A stretch of DNA of 64,000 nucleotides from Halomonas sp. (GTDB lineage Bacteria; Pseudomonadota; Gammaproteobacteria; Pseudomonadales; Halomonadaceae). A program made the translations under genes and the position numbers. The stretch lies in contig NZ_REBQ01000137.1 of NCBI RefSeq assembly GCF_007692655.1, forward strand, positions 1 to 64,000. The letters are read 5' to 3'. This document shows positions 63,340-64,000 of the stretch, in pieces. Each line of letters begins with the position of its first letter. Positions within the stretch are counted from its first letter, which is position 1. The notes beneath the pieces are model-generated. The model made no database searches. It had not been told where the DNA came from and worked only from the letters and a program-made list of their open reading frames with translations.

Positions 63340-64000
63340 GTAGACCCCAAACCCAAGCGGCCGCGCCGCCCGTGCTGCAGGTTCGCGACCTTGCAATCAC
63401 CTTCAACACGCGGGCCGGGCCTGTCCGAGCTGTCAGCGACGTCAATTTCGAGATTGCGCGCGGGGAAACCCTCGCCATTGTCGGCGAAAGCGGCTCTGGA
63501 AAGTCGGTCACCAGCCTTGCCATGCTTCGACTGCTGCCCGGCGCGCCGTTTTGCGACGTATCCGGTCAGGTGTTGCTGTCGCATGACGGCCAGCAGACTG
63601 ATCTTGTCACCTGCTCCACTGCCGAGATGCGCGGCATTCGTGGACGCCATGCATCAATCGTGTTTCAGGAACCGATGACCTCGCTCAATCCTGTCCACAC
63701 AGCTGGCACCCAGATCGCAGAATCCATCCGCAGGCATATGGGCCTTGGACAGCGTGCTGCCATGGAGCGGGCAATTGAACTGCTGGATCTGGTCGGCATT
63801 CCGGATCCGCGTAGCCGTGCGGCCAGTTTTCCGCATGAGATGTCGGGCGGCATGCGCCAGCGGGTGATGATCGCGCTGGCACTGGCCTGTGACCCAAGCC
63901 TGTTGATAGCGGATGAGCCGACGACTGCGCTGGATGTCACCATTCAGGCGCAGATTATCGAACTGATGAAAGAGATCCAGGCGCGCACTGATCTGGCCAT
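63336..64000 (+). CDS. Peptide-type ABC transporter ATP-binding protein, N-terminal part (runs off the window)
   Basis: The ATG at 63336 overlaps the permease stop and opens a frame to the window end (221 residues). Walker A is GESGSGKSV (about 50), the Q-loop region is [10 protein letters not shown] (about 110), the signature is [16 protein letters not shown] (about 170) and Walker B is [14 protein letters not shown]. These match DppD/OppD. Only the C-terminal part is missing. Confidence 0.93.
   Translation, partial: MSRPQTQAAAPPVLQVRDLAITFNTRAGPVRAVSDVNFEIARGETLAIVGESGSGKSVTSLAMLRLLPGAPFCDVSGQVLLSHDGQQTDLVTCSTAEMRGIRGRHASIVFQEPMTSLNPVHTAGTQIAESIRRHMGLGQRAAMERAIELLDLVGIPDPRSRAASFPHEMSGGMRQRVMIALALACDPSLLIADEPTTALDVTIQAQIIELMKEIQARTDLA

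Overview
The window reads as a chromosomal segment of a halophilic gammaproteobacterium, most likely Halomonas or a close relative (Halomonadaceae). That is an inference from three things: moderate-to-high GC, the gene families present (ArgP/ArgO, ChaC, YbiT, TspO, ectoine-hydrolase-like M24 protein, several TRAP transporters and MocR regulators), and the dense packing of small catabolic operons. There are no rRNA or tRNA genes, no CRISPR array and no insertion sequence that I can recognise. Genes run off both ends: an amino-acid permease at the left edge and an oligopeptide ABC ATPase at the right edge.

Layout. 1-9.4 kb: permease end, MocR regulator, SLT lipoprotein, chemoreceptor with a sigma-28-like promoter, TauE-type permease, metal-less M24 hydrolase, cysteine-rich small protein, NemA, TspO. 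9.4-16.7 kb: ZipA-like membrane protein, YbiT, CbiX-like protein, HDAC-like amidohydrolase, ChaC, a small membrane protein, a decayed acyl-CoA dehydrogenase tail, and a tandem glycine riboswitch in front of a D-amino-acid dehydrogenase-like gene. 16.8-25.7 kb: polar amino-acid ABC transporter, second MocR regulator, class III aminotransferase, SDR, ArgP/ArgO pair. 25.8-32.3 kb: diguanylate cyclase, then an RND efflux pair divergent from a TetR repressor with two matching operators.

32.3-43.7 kb is a tetronate catabolic operon (ltnD, otnK, otnC, otnI, denD, TRAP dctPQM, aldehyde dehydrogenase, hydroxyacid dehydrogenase). A LacI-family regulator is divergent from it, and a perfect 12+12 bp operator lies between. 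It should take L-threonate and D-erythronate to dihydroxyacetone phosphate. 43.7-50.6 kb is a second TRAP operon built from asparaginase, dctP, dctQ, dctM, RidA and amidase, divergent from a FadR-type regulator. This combination suggests import and stepwise deamidation of an amide substrate that I cannot name. It is my best candidate for an undescribed pathway.

51.2 kb carries a clear RhlA homologue without RhlB, in an AT-rich setting that suggests transfer. 52.1-64 kb holds an AbgA-like amidohydrolase and a GNAT protein, divergent from an amine-oxidising group (aldehyde dehydrogenase, two FAD amine/amino-acid oxidases, HAD) that runs into a Dpp/Opp-type ABC transporter.

The most unusual structural signal is not a gene. 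At many gene junctions there are private tandem repeats of 12-15 bp, several beginning at or overlapping a stop codon (16723, 21661, 34694, 36083, 1984, and two-copy examples at 6959, 9424, 14622, 51127). Each locus has its own unit, which points to recurrent local duplication rather than a dispersed element.
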